In this document: positions 45,374 to 53,925 of the stretch, piece after piece
Layout of the letters: every line of letters begins with the position of its first letter
Numbering within the stretch: position 1 is the stretch's first letter
Source of the DNA: JASHVB01 sp963762885
Lineage (GTDB): Bacteria > Pseudomonadota > Alphaproteobacteria > Acetobacterales > Acetobacteraceae
NCBI GenBank assembly: GCA_963762885.1
Contig: CAVXNH010000099.1
Coordinates: 1 to 64,000, forward strand
Direction of reading: 5' to 3'
Length of the DNA: 64,000 nt
The notes under the pieces: generated by a model
What the model saw: only the letters and a program-made list of their open reading frames with translations
Database searches by the model: none
What the model was told of the DNA's origin: nothing
Program-made: the position numbers and the translations under genes

Positions 45374-45728
45374 CGGGGAAGCTCCTCCTGTGCCGCGCGA
45401 GTTTGGCCATCACAGAAGGTTTGTGTCCAGAGGGCCCGGGCTTCGCCGATGCCAGCAACCAGGAGAGGCAGGCCGACAACATGAGCCGTTTCATCGAAGC
45501 GCTTTACTGGAGGGTTTTCACCCTGAGCGAAGTGCCGCGAAGACGACCGTCATTGCGATTGGAAGCCGCACGTGCTTCCGTTATTATCTGTGTCCATCGC
45601 TGCCTTTCCGTGTTCCAAATGCTTGCTTTCTTGATCCGGGTAGCCGCAGACGATCGGAATCCTGGACGCGGACGGGTTCCGACTGTTGTATCGCGGTTCA
45701 AGTCGTGGCGCCTCAGGAGAAGCGATGG
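45374..45728. other. Divergent intergenic region
   Basis: This 355 bp stretch lies between the amidohydrolase and Rieske genes. It carries a low-GC tract near 45560-45620 but no gene. It should hold both promoters. GGAGAAGCG at 45716-45724 is the Rieske gene's likely ribosome binding site. Confidence 0.5.
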
Positions 45729-46916
45729 ATGGACAACGATCAGCCGCGTGACGCGGGAACCGCATACGAACTGCCTCCATCCTCGTACGACACCGAACTG
45801 ACCGAGGTGCGGCGCAACACGCCGATGGGCGAGATGTTGCGGCGCTACTGGCATCCGGTCGGCCTCGCCGCGGACGCTTCTGCCACACCGCGGCAGGTGC
45901 GCGCTCTGGGCGAGGACCTGATCCTGTTCCGCGACGGTGCCGGTCAGCCCGGCCTGCTGCACGCGCGTTGCTGTCACCGTGGCACGACGCTGTATTACGG
46001 GCGGGTCGAGGCGGCCGGCATCCGCTGCTGCTACCACGGCTGGCTGTTCGACACCGAAGGCCACTGCCTCGACCAGCCATGCGAACCCGAGGGCGGGCGG
46101 CAGCGCGCGCGCATCCGGCAGCCGTGGTATCCGGTGCAGGAGCGTTACGGGCTGATCTTCGCCTATATGGGTCCGCCCGAACGCAAGCCGGTGCTGCCGC
46201 GCTACGAATGCCTGGAGGCGATGGACGACGGCGAATTCCTCGAAGCCGACGATACGTCTCTGGGTGGCGGCGGACCGGCGATCATCCCCTGCAACTGGTT
46301 GCAGCATTTCGAGAACGTCGTCGATCCGCTGCACGTGCCGATCCTGCACGGCTCGTTCAGCGGCGCGCAGTTCACCGCGGCGATGGCGGCGATGCCGCAG
46401 GTGGAATTCGAGGCGACCGACGTTGCGGTGAAGGTGTGCTCGCAGCGGCCGGCGGAGGACGGACGGGTCTTCCATCGCGTCACCGAGGCGGTGCTGCCGA
46501 CGTTGCGCGTTGTGCCGAACCCTAGGGTGGCGCAGTTCGCTCGCGTGGAGTCGATCGGCTGGGTGCTGCCAATCGACGACACCGCATTCCGCATCTACGT
46601 TGCCGGGCGGGTGCGGCAGGCCGGCGACATCGGCCGCATGCGCTCGAAGTTCGGGGGGCAATTCTGGTGGGAGTTGACCGAGGCGGAACATCGCGCGCTG
46701 CCGGGGGACTATGAGGCGCAGGTCGGGCAGGGACCGATCACGCTGCACGCGGAGGAGCATCTGGCGAGTTCCGATCGCGGCATCGCCATGCTGCGGCGGT
46801 TACTGCGCCGCCAGGTGCGCGCCGTGGCGGAAGGCCGCGACCCGGCCGGTGTCAGCTACGATCCGGATGCGCCGCCGGTGGTGTTCGAGGCGGGGAACTA
46901 CATCCGCGAACGGTAG
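45729..46916 (+). CDS. Rieske non-heme iron ring-hydroxylating oxygenase, large subunit
   Basis: 395 residues from MDNDQPRDAG. The Rieske [2Fe-2S] ligands are in LLHARCCHRGTTLYYGRVEA and GIRCCYHGWLF (CxH and CxxH). The mononuclear iron site is NVVDPLHVPILHGSF (D...H...H). The N-terminal LRRYWHPVGLAADA and C-terminal LVPF-like part place it with phthalate/vanillate-type single-component oxygenases. It needs a reductase, which is not nearby. It would hydroxylate or demethylate an aromatic or heterocyclic acid; the substrate is unknown. Confidence 0.9.
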   Translation: MDNDQPRDAGTAYELPPSSYDTELTEVRRNTPMGEMLRRYWHPVGLAADASATPRQVRALGEDLILFRDGAGQPGLLHARCCHRGTTLYYGRVEAAGIRCCYHGWLFDTEGHCLDQPCEPEGGRQRARIRQPWYPVQERYGLIFAYMGPPERKPVLPRYECLEAMDDGEFLEADDTSLGGGGPAIIPCNWLQHFENVVDPLHVPILHGSFSGAQFTAAMAAMPQVEFEATDVAVKVCSQRPAEDGRVFHRVTEAVLPTLRVVPNPRVAQFARVESIGWVLPIDDTAFRIYVAGRVRQAGDIGRMRSKFGGQFWWELTEAEHRALPGDYEAQVGQGPITLHAEEHLASSDRGIAMLRRLLRRQVRAVAEGRDPAGVSYDPDAPPVVFEAGNYIRER

Positions 46917-46928
46917 TCCAGCATTTGT

Positions 46929-47091
46929 AACCTCTCCCGCGGGAGCGGGAGAGGTCGAGACGCCGGAGGCGTCGAGGGTGAGGGTGATCGGGTCGGCACA
47001 CTACGCTCTACCTGCTACGTGCCGCCCCGATCACCCTCGCCCTCGGTGCTGCGCACCATCGACCTCTCCCGCTCCCGCGGGAGAGGTTAAT
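46929..47091. repeat. Composite palindromic repeat, family A (copy 4)
   Basis: Same arms as 23346-23512, facing each other around the core. Here the core reads actacgctctacctgctac, the exact reverse complement of the 19 bp core of copy 3, bounded by cggcac and gtgccg, which are themselves inverted. The element separates the Rieske and SGNH genes. Confidence 0.85.
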
Positions 47092-47140
47092 TTGAAGCGG
47101 AAGAGGTCTACGTTCCGCGAACTATAAAGGGGAAACAACC

Positions 47141-48457
47141 ATGATCCGCCGGCTTTGCCTGTTGCTGCCGCTCGTCCTGCTGCTCGGCGGCGCCGCGCCC
47201 GATACCCCGCATTGGGTGGTTGCCTGGACGGCGTCGGTGCAAGGCCCCTACCCGGTCGGCAACCCAACCGCGCAGCCGGAACTCCGCTTCGCATTTCCCA
47301 CGCCGGCACAGGGCGCCAGCGACCAGTCGTTCCGGCTGATCGTGCGGCCGGATATCTGGGGGCGGCAGGCGCGGCTGCGGCTGTCCAACGCCTTCGGCAG
47401 CCAGCCGGTGACCTTCAATGACGTCCACGCCGGATTGCAGGTCAGCGGCGCCGAACTCATGCCCGACAGCAATCTCGCTGTCACCTTCGGCGGCCGGCAC
47501 GACGTTACCGTGCCGCCCGGCAAGTCGGTCCTCAGCGACCCCGTCAAGCTGAGCTTCGTGCAGGATCCAACCGATCTGTGGCTGGCCGGCCGCAAGCTCG
47601 CGGTCAGCTTCCATGTCGTCGGCGAGAGCGGGCCGATGACCTGGCACGCCAAGGCGCTCACCACGTCCTACCTGTCCGCACCGGGCGAAGGTTCGCACGC
47701 CGCGGAGACCGGCGAGGCGGGTTTCCCGTTCTCCACCACCTCCTGGTACTTCCTCGACGCAGTCGACATGCAGGCGCCCGCCGCCACCCACGCCGTCGTG
47801 GCGTTCGGCGATTCGATCACCGACGGCACCGCCTCGACGCTGAACGGCGACGACCGCTGGCCCGACGTGTTCGCGCGGCGCATGCATGCGGCGTTCGGCG
47901 ACCGGTTCAGCGTGGTCAATGCCGGGATCGGCGGCAACATGGTGATCGGGCCCGCCGACTACGCGCAGCACCCGTTCTCCGGCGGCCCGGCGGCGCTGGA
48001 CCGGCTGGAGCGCGACGTCATCAGCCTGCCCGCCGTGACCGCGGTGATCTGGCTCGAAGGCATCAACGACTTCGGCAATGCCGGCGCCAGCGTGGAGGCG
48101 TTGGAAGCAGGCGTGCGCCAGGGCGTGCAGCGGCTGCGCGCGCGCCTCCCGGGCGTCCGGATCGTCATGGCGACGCTGACGTCGGCGCTGCACAGCACCA
48201 ACGGCCAGTATGGGGCGCCGGAAGTGGAGTCGAAGCGGCAGGCGTTCGACCGCTTCGTCCGCGAGACGACCGGGCTGTTCGACGGCGTGGTCGACTTCGA
48301 CGCGGTGACGCAGGACCGTGTCACCGGCGAGCTGAAGCCTGACTTCCAGCCCAACTCCACCACCGGTGGTCCGGGCGACAAGCTGCATCCAAATCGCGCC
48401 GGCTATGCGGCCATGGCGCGGTCGATCGATCTCAAGCTGGTTGCGGGGGAGAAGTAG
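47141..48457 (+). CDS. SGNH/GDSL hydrolase family protein, exported
   Basis: 438 residues with a signal peptide (MIRRLCLLLPLVLLLGGAAP). An N-terminal beta-rich region (30-200: HWVVAWTASVQGPYP, RLRLSNAFGSQPVTF) precedes the SGNH domain. Block I is VVAFGDSITDGTAST with the catalytic Ser, block II is NAGIGGNMVIG, block III is LEGINDFGNAG and block V is DKLHPNRAGYAAM with the catalytic Asp/His. This matches the secreted GDSL esterase group related to rhamnogalacturonan acetylesterases. Its substrate is probably an acylated polysaccharide or lipid. Confidence 0.9.
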   Translation: MIRRLCLLLPLVLLLGGAAPDTPHWVVAWTASVQGPYPVGNPTAQPELRFAFPTPAQGASDQSFRLIVRPDIWGRQARLRLSNAFGSQPVTFNDVHAGLQVSGAELMPDSNLAVTFGGRHDVTVPPGKSVLSDPVKLSFVQDPTDLWLAGRKLAVSFHVVGESGPMTWHAKALTTSYLSAPGEGSHAAETGEAGFPFSTTSWYFLDAVDMQAPAATHAVVAFGDSITDGTASTLNGDDRWPDVFARRMHAAFGDRFSVVNAGIGGNMVIGPADYAQHPFSGGPAALDRLERDVISLPAVTAVIWLEGINDFGNAGASVEALEAGVRQGVQRLRARLPGVRIVMATLTSALHSTNGQYGAPEVESKRQAFDRFVRETTGLFDGVVDFDAVTQDRVTGELKPDFQPNSTTGGPGDKLHPNRAGYAAMARSIDLKLVAGEK

Positions 48458-48476
48458 CAGCGGCCGGCGGGACGCT

Positions 48477-48686
48477 TCACAACCCGTTCTGCTGACGGAC
48501 ATCCTGGGTGGCTCCGTGCCCGGCGCCATGCCGCGAGGCGCGCTGCGCCATGGGACCACCATCCCATTGCGACAGATCGGCGAGCAACGACCACACCCTG
48601 GCAGGGTCCATCGGCACGTCCGGGTTGTTCAACAGGCTGTCAAGTTCGTCCAGTTTCCGGGCGTAGTCGTCCTGCGTCATCGCCAT
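48477..48686 (-). CDS. Small hypothetical protein
   Basis: About 69 residues from ATG 48686 (MAMTQDDYARKLDELDSLLN). The N-terminal half is a helix-rich acidic segment (DELDSLLNNPDVPMDPARVW, SLLADLSQWD) of a type seen in short proteins of alphaproteobacteria near peptide chain release factor genes. The tail (GHGATQDVRQQNGL) is not conserved-looking. It may be an ordinary small protein of unknown role. It is convergent with the SGNH gene. Confidence 0.5.
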   Translation of the reverse strand: MAMTQDDYARKLDELDSLLNNPDVPMDPARVWSLLADLSQWDGGPMAQRASRHGAGHGATQDVRQQNGL

Positions 48687-48856
48687 TACGTCTCCTGCAC
48701 CCACTGATCGCGCCCAGTCTTCCCGCGAAAACGGCGGTGATCCGGCGCAATCATGCAGATAGGAGTGTTACTGCGCGGTTAACAAGGTTGGTCCGATCAC
48801 ACCGGCGACAGCATCGCCGGCGCCAAGGGTCAGCCCATGTCGACGCACACCGGCGG

Positions 48857-50182
48857 TCACCCGACGAAGCGCACCAGCTTGCCGACCGGGGTGCCGAGCA
48901 CTTCGTCGTCCCGCATCACCACATTGCCGCGCACGATGGTGGCCACCGGCCAGCCGGTGATGTCCATGCCGGCGAACGGGGTCCAACCGCAGGGCGAAAC
49001 GATCCACGACTCCTCGATGCGCCGCTGCCGCTTGAGATCGACCAGGGTGAAGTCGGCGTCGTAGCCTGCCGCGAGCCGCCCCTTGCCAACCGCGCCATAG
49101 ACCCGCGCCGGCCCGGCGCACAGCAGATCGACCAGCCGGGTCAGCGACAGCCGGCCCGCATTCACGTGGTCCAGCATGACCGGCACGATAGTCTGCACCC
49201 CAGTCAGCCCGGCGGGGCAATCCGGCCAGGGCAGCTTTTTCTTCTCGCGCGAATGCGGGGCGTGGTCGGAGCCAACGGTATCGACCGTGCCGTCGTTGAT
49301 CGCCCGCCAGGCCGCCGCCTGCACCTCCGGACCGCGGATCGGCGGGTTCATCACGCCGAAGCCTTCCAGCCGGTCGTAGCAGTCCGGCGCCACCTGCGTC
49401 AGGTGGTTGACCAGCACCTCGCAGGTGGCGATGTCGCGGAAGTCCTTCAGGTAATCCAGCTCTTCCGCGGTCGAGACGTGCAGGATATGCGCCGGCCGGC
49501 CCGTGGCGCGGGCCAGTGCCATCAGCCGCCGCGTGCCGAGGAAGGCGCACTCCACGTCGCGCCATTCCATGTGGCGGCGATACGGGTCGCCCGACTTGAA
49601 CATGTGCTTGCGATCCTGTAGCCGGTATTCGTCCTCGGAGTGGTAGGCGATGCGGCGGCGGCCGGAGCGCATGACGCGTTCCAGGTGCTCGTCGTCCTCC
49701 ACCATCAGGTCGCCGGTCGAGCTTCCGGCGAAGATCTTGATCGCGCAGACGCCGCGGCCGAGTTCCAGCTTCGCCAGTTCGGGGATGTTGGTCTTGGTGC
49801 CGCCGACATACAGACCCATGTCGCACCAGGCCTCGTGCTCCACATAGTCCTGCTTCCAGGCGAGCTTTTCCGCGTCGGTGATCGAGGGGGCGGTGTTGGG
49901 CATGTCGAACACCGCGGCCAGGCCGCCCAGGACGGCGGCGCGGGTGCCGGTGGGGATGCTCTCCACCGCCTTGTCGCCGGGATCGCGCAGATGCACGTGC
50001 GGGTCGATCAGGCCAGGCAGCACGTGCAGGCCGGTGGCGTCGATGGTCCGATCGGCGGTGGCGTCGGCCGGCACGCCGAGCGCCGCGATGCGTCCATGGC
50101 GGACGCCGACGTCGGTGGCCTCGATGCCCCAGGGCAGCACGCAGGTGCCGTTGCGGATCAGCAGGTCGAAATGTGCTGGCAT
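48857..50182 (-). CDS. pyrC: Dihydroorotase (class I)
   Basis: 441 residues from MPAHFDLLIRNGTCVLPWGI. Metal-site residues: HVHLRDPG in the GLIDPHVHLRDPGDKAVESI motif (HxH plus R), the carboxylated Lys in VCAIKIFAGSSTGDL, H in IAYHSEDEYRL, HILHVSTAEEL, and the catalytic Asp in VDTVGSDHAPHSREKK. This is the long (class I, PyrC/allantoinase-like) form. It closes carbamoyl-aspartate to dihydroorotate in pyrimidine synthesis. An allantoinase or hydantoinase role is possible; no other pyr gene is adjacent. Confidence 0.85.
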   Translation of the reverse strand: MPAHFDLLIRNGTCVLPWGIEATDVGVRHGRIAALGVPADATADRTIDATGLHVLPGLIDPHVHLRDPGDKAVESIPTGTRAAVLGGLAAVFDMPNTAPSITDAEKLAWKQDYVEHEAWCDMGLYVGGTKTNIPELAKLELGRGVCAIKIFAGSSTGDLMVEDDEHLERVMRSGRRRIAYHSEDEYRLQDRKHMFKSGDPYRRHMEWRDVECAFLGTRRLMALARATGRPAHILHVSTAEELDYLKDFRDIATCEVLVNHLTQVAPDCYDRLEGFGVMNPPIRGPEVQAAAWRAINDGTVDTVGSDHAPHSREKKKLPWPDCPAGLTGVQTIVPVMLDHVNAGRLSLTRLVDLLCAGPARVYGAVGKGRLAAGYDADFTLVDLKRQRRIEESWIVSPCGWTPFAGMDITGWPVATIVRGNVVMRDDEVLGTPVGKLVRFVG

Positions 50183-50404
50183 GGGGTGCACCTTTGGTTT
50201 TGGCCGGGCCAGGATCGTCATGGCGGCGGTCGGGTCAAGACGGGGTCACGCCGCGTGGATTCGGCGGGGCGTGGGTCGGCGGGGCGCCGAATCGTCGCCG
50301 CGTTAACGCTATGCTAGCTTGTTGCGTGCATTCCTGCAGCCTGGTGGAACGGCGGCGGCGGGAAATTTCCGTTCCCTCGCCCCGCCCCATCGCCTCGATA
50401 CACC

Positions 50405-50743
50405 ATGAGGTGCGCAATGCAGCCATCTGCTCCTGGCCTAGTCTGGCGGCTCTTCGGTTGGTTTCTGGTGCCGCTGTATTACCCGGAATATCGCAATCTG
50501 CTGATCCGCAGCCATTGGCTGTCGGTGCGCCTGGGACTGCTGAGCATGTTCGTCGTGGTGCTCCCGGCGTTCGCCACCCCGGGCTTGTTGCGGCTGGTGC
50601 GCGCCTGGCTCGATCGGCTGCGCGCAGACGTGGCGGAGTTCGGTCGCCTGGTCCGAATGCCGCGCACCCGGCTGCCGGCGCCGATTGCGCAATGCACGCC
50701 GCAGGCCGGCAACGAACGCGAGCTCCAGAACCCCTGGACGTAA
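50405..50743 (+). CDS. Small membrane protein, hypothetical
   Basis: 112 residues with one or two membrane segments (LVWRLFGWFLVPLYYP, LGLLSMFVVVLPAFATPGLL) and a basic C-terminal region (RAWLDRLRADVAEFGRLVRM). No family recognised. The start is ATG 50405, or 50417 inside the frame. It is preceded by pyrC on the other strand and followed by a repeat cluster. Confidence 0.45.
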   Translation: MRCAMQPSAPGLVWRLFGWFLVPLYYPEYRNLLIRSHWLSVRLGLLSMFVVVLPAFATPGLLRLVRAWLDRLRADVAEFGRLVRMPRTRLPAPIAQCTPQAGNERELQNPWT

Positions 50744-50811
50744 TAACCGGCGGCCGGCCATGGCACAGTGGCGTTGTTGATATCAAACGGCGGATCGCCG
50801 CCGCGTCGTTG

Positions 50812-51018
50812 GTCGTAAGGCGACGCCCAACAATAGACGAATTGATTGGTGGCACACGGACCCGCTTCCCCCGTCATGCCGACGAAGGTCGGCATCCATG
50901 AATTTATTGCCCGCATCCAGAGAAGCCGTGGATGGCGGGCCTCTGCCCGCCATGACGACGAGGGTACGGATTGTGCGCCGATTGCCGCAGTTATTCCTGG
51001 GCGTCGCCTGACAGGGCA
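50812..51018. repeat. Nested inverted-repeat element (family F with hairpin)
   Basis: Outer arms aaggcgacgcccaacaatag (from 50818) and cctgggcgtcgcctgacagg (to about 51013) are partly inverted copies. Inside lies a hairpin of family B/C type, ccgtcatgccgacgaaggtc to gccatgacgac (50871-50959). A single arm of the same type, gtaaggcgacgtccaacaat, occurs at about 15345-15364. It is probably a small non-autonomous element with another repeat inserted. Confidence 0.55.
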
Positions 51019-51152
51019 GGCGGTCCGCCGGCCGCTCACGCAATAGCGATGTCGAGTCCGGGCGCCGTGCTACGATTCGAGTCGTGCGAGCAGGGACTGG
51101 CGCACGTATGATCGCTGTCCTCGGCTGATCGAACCGGCTGGAGACGGCATCC

Positions 51153-51491
51153 ATGCGGCGGTCCATCGCAGCGGCGATACTGGCGACAACGCCACTCCTG
51201 GTGCAAGCGGCCTGGGCGGCGCCGCCGGACGATGCCGACCCGGCGCTGGCCCCCTGGTTCAATGACCTGCGGCAGCCCTGGACGAACGCATTGTGTTGCT
51301 CCATGGCCGACTGCCGTCCGACTGAATCGCGCACGCAAGGCGATCATTTCGAAGCGTTTGTGGGCGGAGAATGGCGTGTTGTGCCGGACGACAAGGTGCT
51401 ACAGCGCAACGACAATCCGACGGGACACGCGATCGTTTGCTGGACGCCGCGCGCCGGCATTTTATGTTTTGTCCGAGCACCGGAAAGCTGA
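51153..51491 (+). CDS. Small secreted Cys-containing hypothetical protein
   Basis: 112 residues with a signal peptide (MRRSIAAAILATTPLLVQAA, likely cut after AWA). The mature part is Cys- and Trp-rich: PWFNDLRQPWTNALCCSMAD, CRPTESRT and HAIVCWTPRAGILCFVRAPE. Small exported proteins with the CCS..DCR...H..VCW pattern are common in alphaproteobacteria, and their role is unknown. Four or five Cys suggest disulfides. The gene is followed by a strong terminator at 51528-51570. Confidence 0.7.
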   Translation: MRRSIAAAILATTPLLVQAAWAAPPDDADPALAPWFNDLRQPWTNALCCSMADCRPTESRTQGDHFEAFVGGEWRVVPDDKVLQRNDNPTGHAIVCWTPRAGILCFVRAPES

Positions 51492-51527
51492 GCAATGCGG
51501 TGACGATGTGCTGGCTGAAAGAGCGAA

Positions 51528-51570
51528 GGCCCCCGCACGCATCATGCGTTTGAGCGGGGGCCGCTTTTTT
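51528..51570 (+). terminator. Rho-independent terminator
   Basis: Stem ggcccccgc (51528-51536) pairs with gcgggggcc (51554-51562), with a 17 nt loop, followed by gctttttt. It lies 37 bp after the stop of the small secreted protein gene, in the right orientation. Confidence 0.85.
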
Positions 51571-51608
51571 GCGAAGTCGCACTTCGCGCTCGGGCTGTAT
51601 GCGCCCGG

Positions 51609-51683
51609 CTAATTCTTGGTCTTACGGGTTACGTTGTCGGTGCCAAGCGAGCCGGCAACCCCAAATATCCCAGGTGGAATCAT
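51609..51683 (-). CDS. Possible 24-residue small ORF
   Basis: ATG 51683 opens a frame for MIPPGIFGVAGSLGTDNVTR plus KTKN and TAG. Upstream on the minus strand there is AGGGAGGG at about 12 bp and, further up (near 51750), TTGACA with an ACGTTTAT-like element about 18 bp later, so a promoter is plausible. No known family. It could be a leader peptide, a small RNA locus or chance. Confidence 0.3.
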   Translation of the reverse strand: MIPPGIFGVAGSLGTDNVTRKTKN

Positions 51684-51893
51684 GCTGTTGATGCACCCTC
51701 CCTACCGTTGAGGACCGCGATAAACGTGTGCCTGATGGTGCGTTTTGTCAACCCGAAATCGCATCGCGCCACGGCGAATCAGATTAAAAATTTTGGCCGT
51801 GCGCAGTTGCTTAATGTTTTATGAACGAGGCATCCCGTTGCGGTGCGACGAGCGGTCATCCGGTCGTCAGTTCGGCTTGGTATGCCGCGGTGG

Positions 51894-52583
51894 TCAGGTG
51901 CGCCCTGGTACCGGTACGATCGCGCCTGTTGTCACCTGGTTGTCGGGCGATGCGAGGAACGCGATTGTCGGGGCGATCTCCTCCGGCTTTGGCCACGCGG
52001 CGTGATCGGCGCCCGGCATCGCCGCGCGGTTGGACGGTGTGTCAATGATCGACGGCGCGATCGCGTTCACCAGGATGCCGCGTCCGGCCAGCTCGGCGGC
52101 GAGTGCCTGGGTGAACGCCGCAACGGCCGCCTTGCTGGCGGTATAGGCGGTCATGCCGGCCCCGAGGCGCGGTTCCAGCGCCGGGCGGGCGGCGACGTTG
52201 ACGATGCGCCCGCCGGCGGCGCCGAAGCGGCCGAGCGCGGCGCGGCAGCACAGGTGGCAGCTTACCAGGTTCATATCCAGCATGTGCAGCAGGCCGGCTT
52301 TTCCGGTGTCGGCCAGGTTGCCCATCTCGAAGCCGCCGGCGATGTGGATCGATGCCCAGAGGTCCGGCACGGTGGCATAGAGACGCGCGACCTGGGCCTC
52401 GTCGGTGAGGTCGCACGGCCCGAGGAGGGTGACCCGATCCTTGTGCGGGAAAGCTGCTGCCTCGTGATCGATGACGTAGGGCACCACGCACCGGGCGCCG
52501 GCATCCAGCAGAAGGCCGACCACAGCACGCCCCAGCGCTCCGGTGCCTCCGGTGACGATCACGGTCCGGTCCTGGAAGTTCAT
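51894..52583 (-). CDS. Short-chain dehydrogenase/reductase
   Basis: 229 residues. Cofactor motif VTGGTGALGRAVVGLL, a His-rich variant of NNAG (ASIHIAGGFEMG), Ala in place of the catalytic Ser near IVNVAARPALEP, but YxxxK intact in TAYTASKAAVAAF. The C-terminus NAIAPSIIDTPSNR and GAIVPVPGRT is standard. The altered Ser position is a caveat for catalysis. It stands alone, with nothing adjoining on the same strand within 200 bp. Confidence 0.85.
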   Translation of the reverse strand: MNFQDRTVIVTGGTGALGRAVVGLLLDAGARCVVPYVIDHEAAAFPHKDRVTLLGPCDLTDEAQVARLYATVPDLWASIHIAGGFEMGNLADTGKAGLLHMLDMNLVSCHLCCRAALGRFGAAGGRIVNVAARPALEPRLGAGMTAYTASKAAVAAFTQALAAELAGRGILVNAIAPSIIDTPSNRAAMPGADHAAWPKPEEIAPTIAFLASPDNQVTTGAIVPVPGRT

Positions 52584-52665
52584 GCGGGCTGCTCCATCCT
52601 TGCGTTATCACGGTTGTGGGGCATTATGTAGCAAACGCCACTTGTCTGCATTCATCGCAGGCTAC

Positions 52666-52728
52666 CCCGTCATCCCCGCGCAAGCGGGGACCCAAGCGGC
52701 GTGGGTGTCCGCTTTCGCGGGGACGACA
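52666..52728. repeat. Hairpin repeat (cgtcatccccgcg type)
   Basis: ccgtcatccccgcgcaagcg and its partner cgctttcgcggggacgac form a stem around a short centre (acccaagcggcgtgggtgtc). This is the well-known form of short repeat in alphaproteobacterial intergenic DNA. It lies between the SDR and luciferase-like genes. Confidence 0.75.
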
Positions 52729-52787
52729 ATTCTTTGTGGCGGAAGCATAGACGGAGTTGGCCAGACCTTGCCGGCCAAATCTTGTCG

Positions 52788-53639
52788 TTAAACGCCGCGC
52801 ATGACCTCGGCCCACCGATCGAGTTCCGGCAGCACCACGTCGGCTTGCGCCAATTCGAGGCTGACCACGACGCGGGCGATACCCAGATCGCGATAGCGCC
52901 GCAGCGTGTCGAGCTCCGGCTTCGGGCCCCATAGCGTGACCGGGATGTCGGCCGGATCGCGTCCCGCGGCGCGCGCCATCTCGTGGAATTGCGGCATGAA
53001 GTCGCTGACGTCGCCGTATTGCGGCCTCGCGCGATGGGGAATCCATCCGTTGCCGTAGGCGATCGCGCGGCGGGCGGCATGCGGGAACGCGCCGCCGACG
53101 ATCACGGGCGGATGCGGGCGCCGGTGCGGCTTCGGCCAGGCGTGCATCGGCGGGAAATCCACGAGGTCGCCGTGGTATTCGGCCTCGGTGCGGGTCCAGA
53201 TCGCCTGCATGGCCTCGATGCGCTCACGCATCAGCTTGAAGCGGGATTTGAAGTCGGTGGTGCCGTGGTCGGCCATTTCCTCGGCATTCCAACCGGCGCC
53301 GATGCCGAACAGGAAGCGGCCGCCGGAGACCTGATCGACCGAGGCCACCAGCTTGGCGGTCTGGATCGGGTCGCGCTGCGTCACCAGGCAGACGCCGGTG
53401 CCGAGCAATAGCTTCCGGGTGACGACAGCGGCGGCGGTGAGGGAGACGAACGGGTCCATCGCCTCGGCGTATTTGCGCGGCAGGTCGCCGCCGGCCGGAA
53501 AAGGCGACAGCCGCGACAAGGGAATGTGCGAGTGCTCCGGCGCCCAGAGCGATTCGAAGCCGCGTTGCTCCAGCGCGGCCGCGAGGTCCATCGCGCTGAT
53601 CGCGTAGTCGGTGAAGAACATTGCCGCGCCGAAGTCCAT
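52788..53639 (-). CDS. LLM-class flavin-dependent oxidoreductase
   Basis: 283 residues from MDFGAAMFFTDYAISAMDLA. Bacterial luciferase-like fold: FESLWAPEHSHIPLSR, LLLGTGVCLVTQRDPIQTAK and GRFLFGIGAGWNAEEM are the family signatures, and HPPVIVGGAFPHAARRAIAY is the C-terminal barrel motif seen in F420-dependent (TIGR03619-type) members. It uses FMN or F420; substrate unknown. Start ATG 53639 follows from the family N-terminus. The region upstream of the gene carries repeat E1. Confidence 0.88.
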   Translation of the reverse strand: MDFGAAMFFTDYAISAMDLAAALEQRGFESLWAPEHSHIPLSRLSPFPAGGDLPRKYAEAMDPFVSLTAAAVVTRKLLLGTGVCLVTQRDPIQTAKLVASVDQVSGGRFLFGIGAGWNAEEMADHGTTDFKSRFKLMRERIEAMQAIWTRTEAEYHGDLVDFPPMHAWPKPHRRPHPPVIVGGAFPHAARRAIAYGNGWIPHRARPQYGDVSDFMPQFHEMARAAGRDPADIPVTLWGPKPELDTLRRYRDLGIARVVVSLELAQADVVLPELDRWAEVMRGV

Positions 53640-53706
53640 GGCGTTTCCCCTTGTCCTGGTTGGGGCGAGCATAGCGCGCGGTGCGGCGAAACGGGAATCG
53701 GGTGCG

Positions 53707-53925
53707 TCCGCGTGGGTGCGCGCTCAGGCAGCGCAGGAGTTGCTTGTAGCTGGTATATTTATAAGAGAAGCTCGCCAAGACGCAGAGATCGCAAAGTGTG
53801 TTCGACTTGGCGATCTCTGCGTCTTTGCGGTCTTCTCTTATAAAATATACCAGATGCCAGTAGCACCTGCGCTGCTCGACGATTTCACGAAGGCTGCTCC
53901 GACATCCGAAGTGGCGGAGAATGTT
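53707..53925. mobile_element. MITE-like element, family E (copy 1)
   Basis: About 220 bp. Centre: a long hairpin ttataagagaagctcgccaa / gacgcagagatcgca with its inverted partner gatctctgcgtctttgcggt / cttctcttataaaatatacc. Flanks: gcgcaggagttgcttgtagc on the left and cgaaggctgctccgacatcc on the right. The whole unit recurs inverted at 57115-57362. It overlaps the end of the LysR gene and supplies its last codons. Confidence 0.75.
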
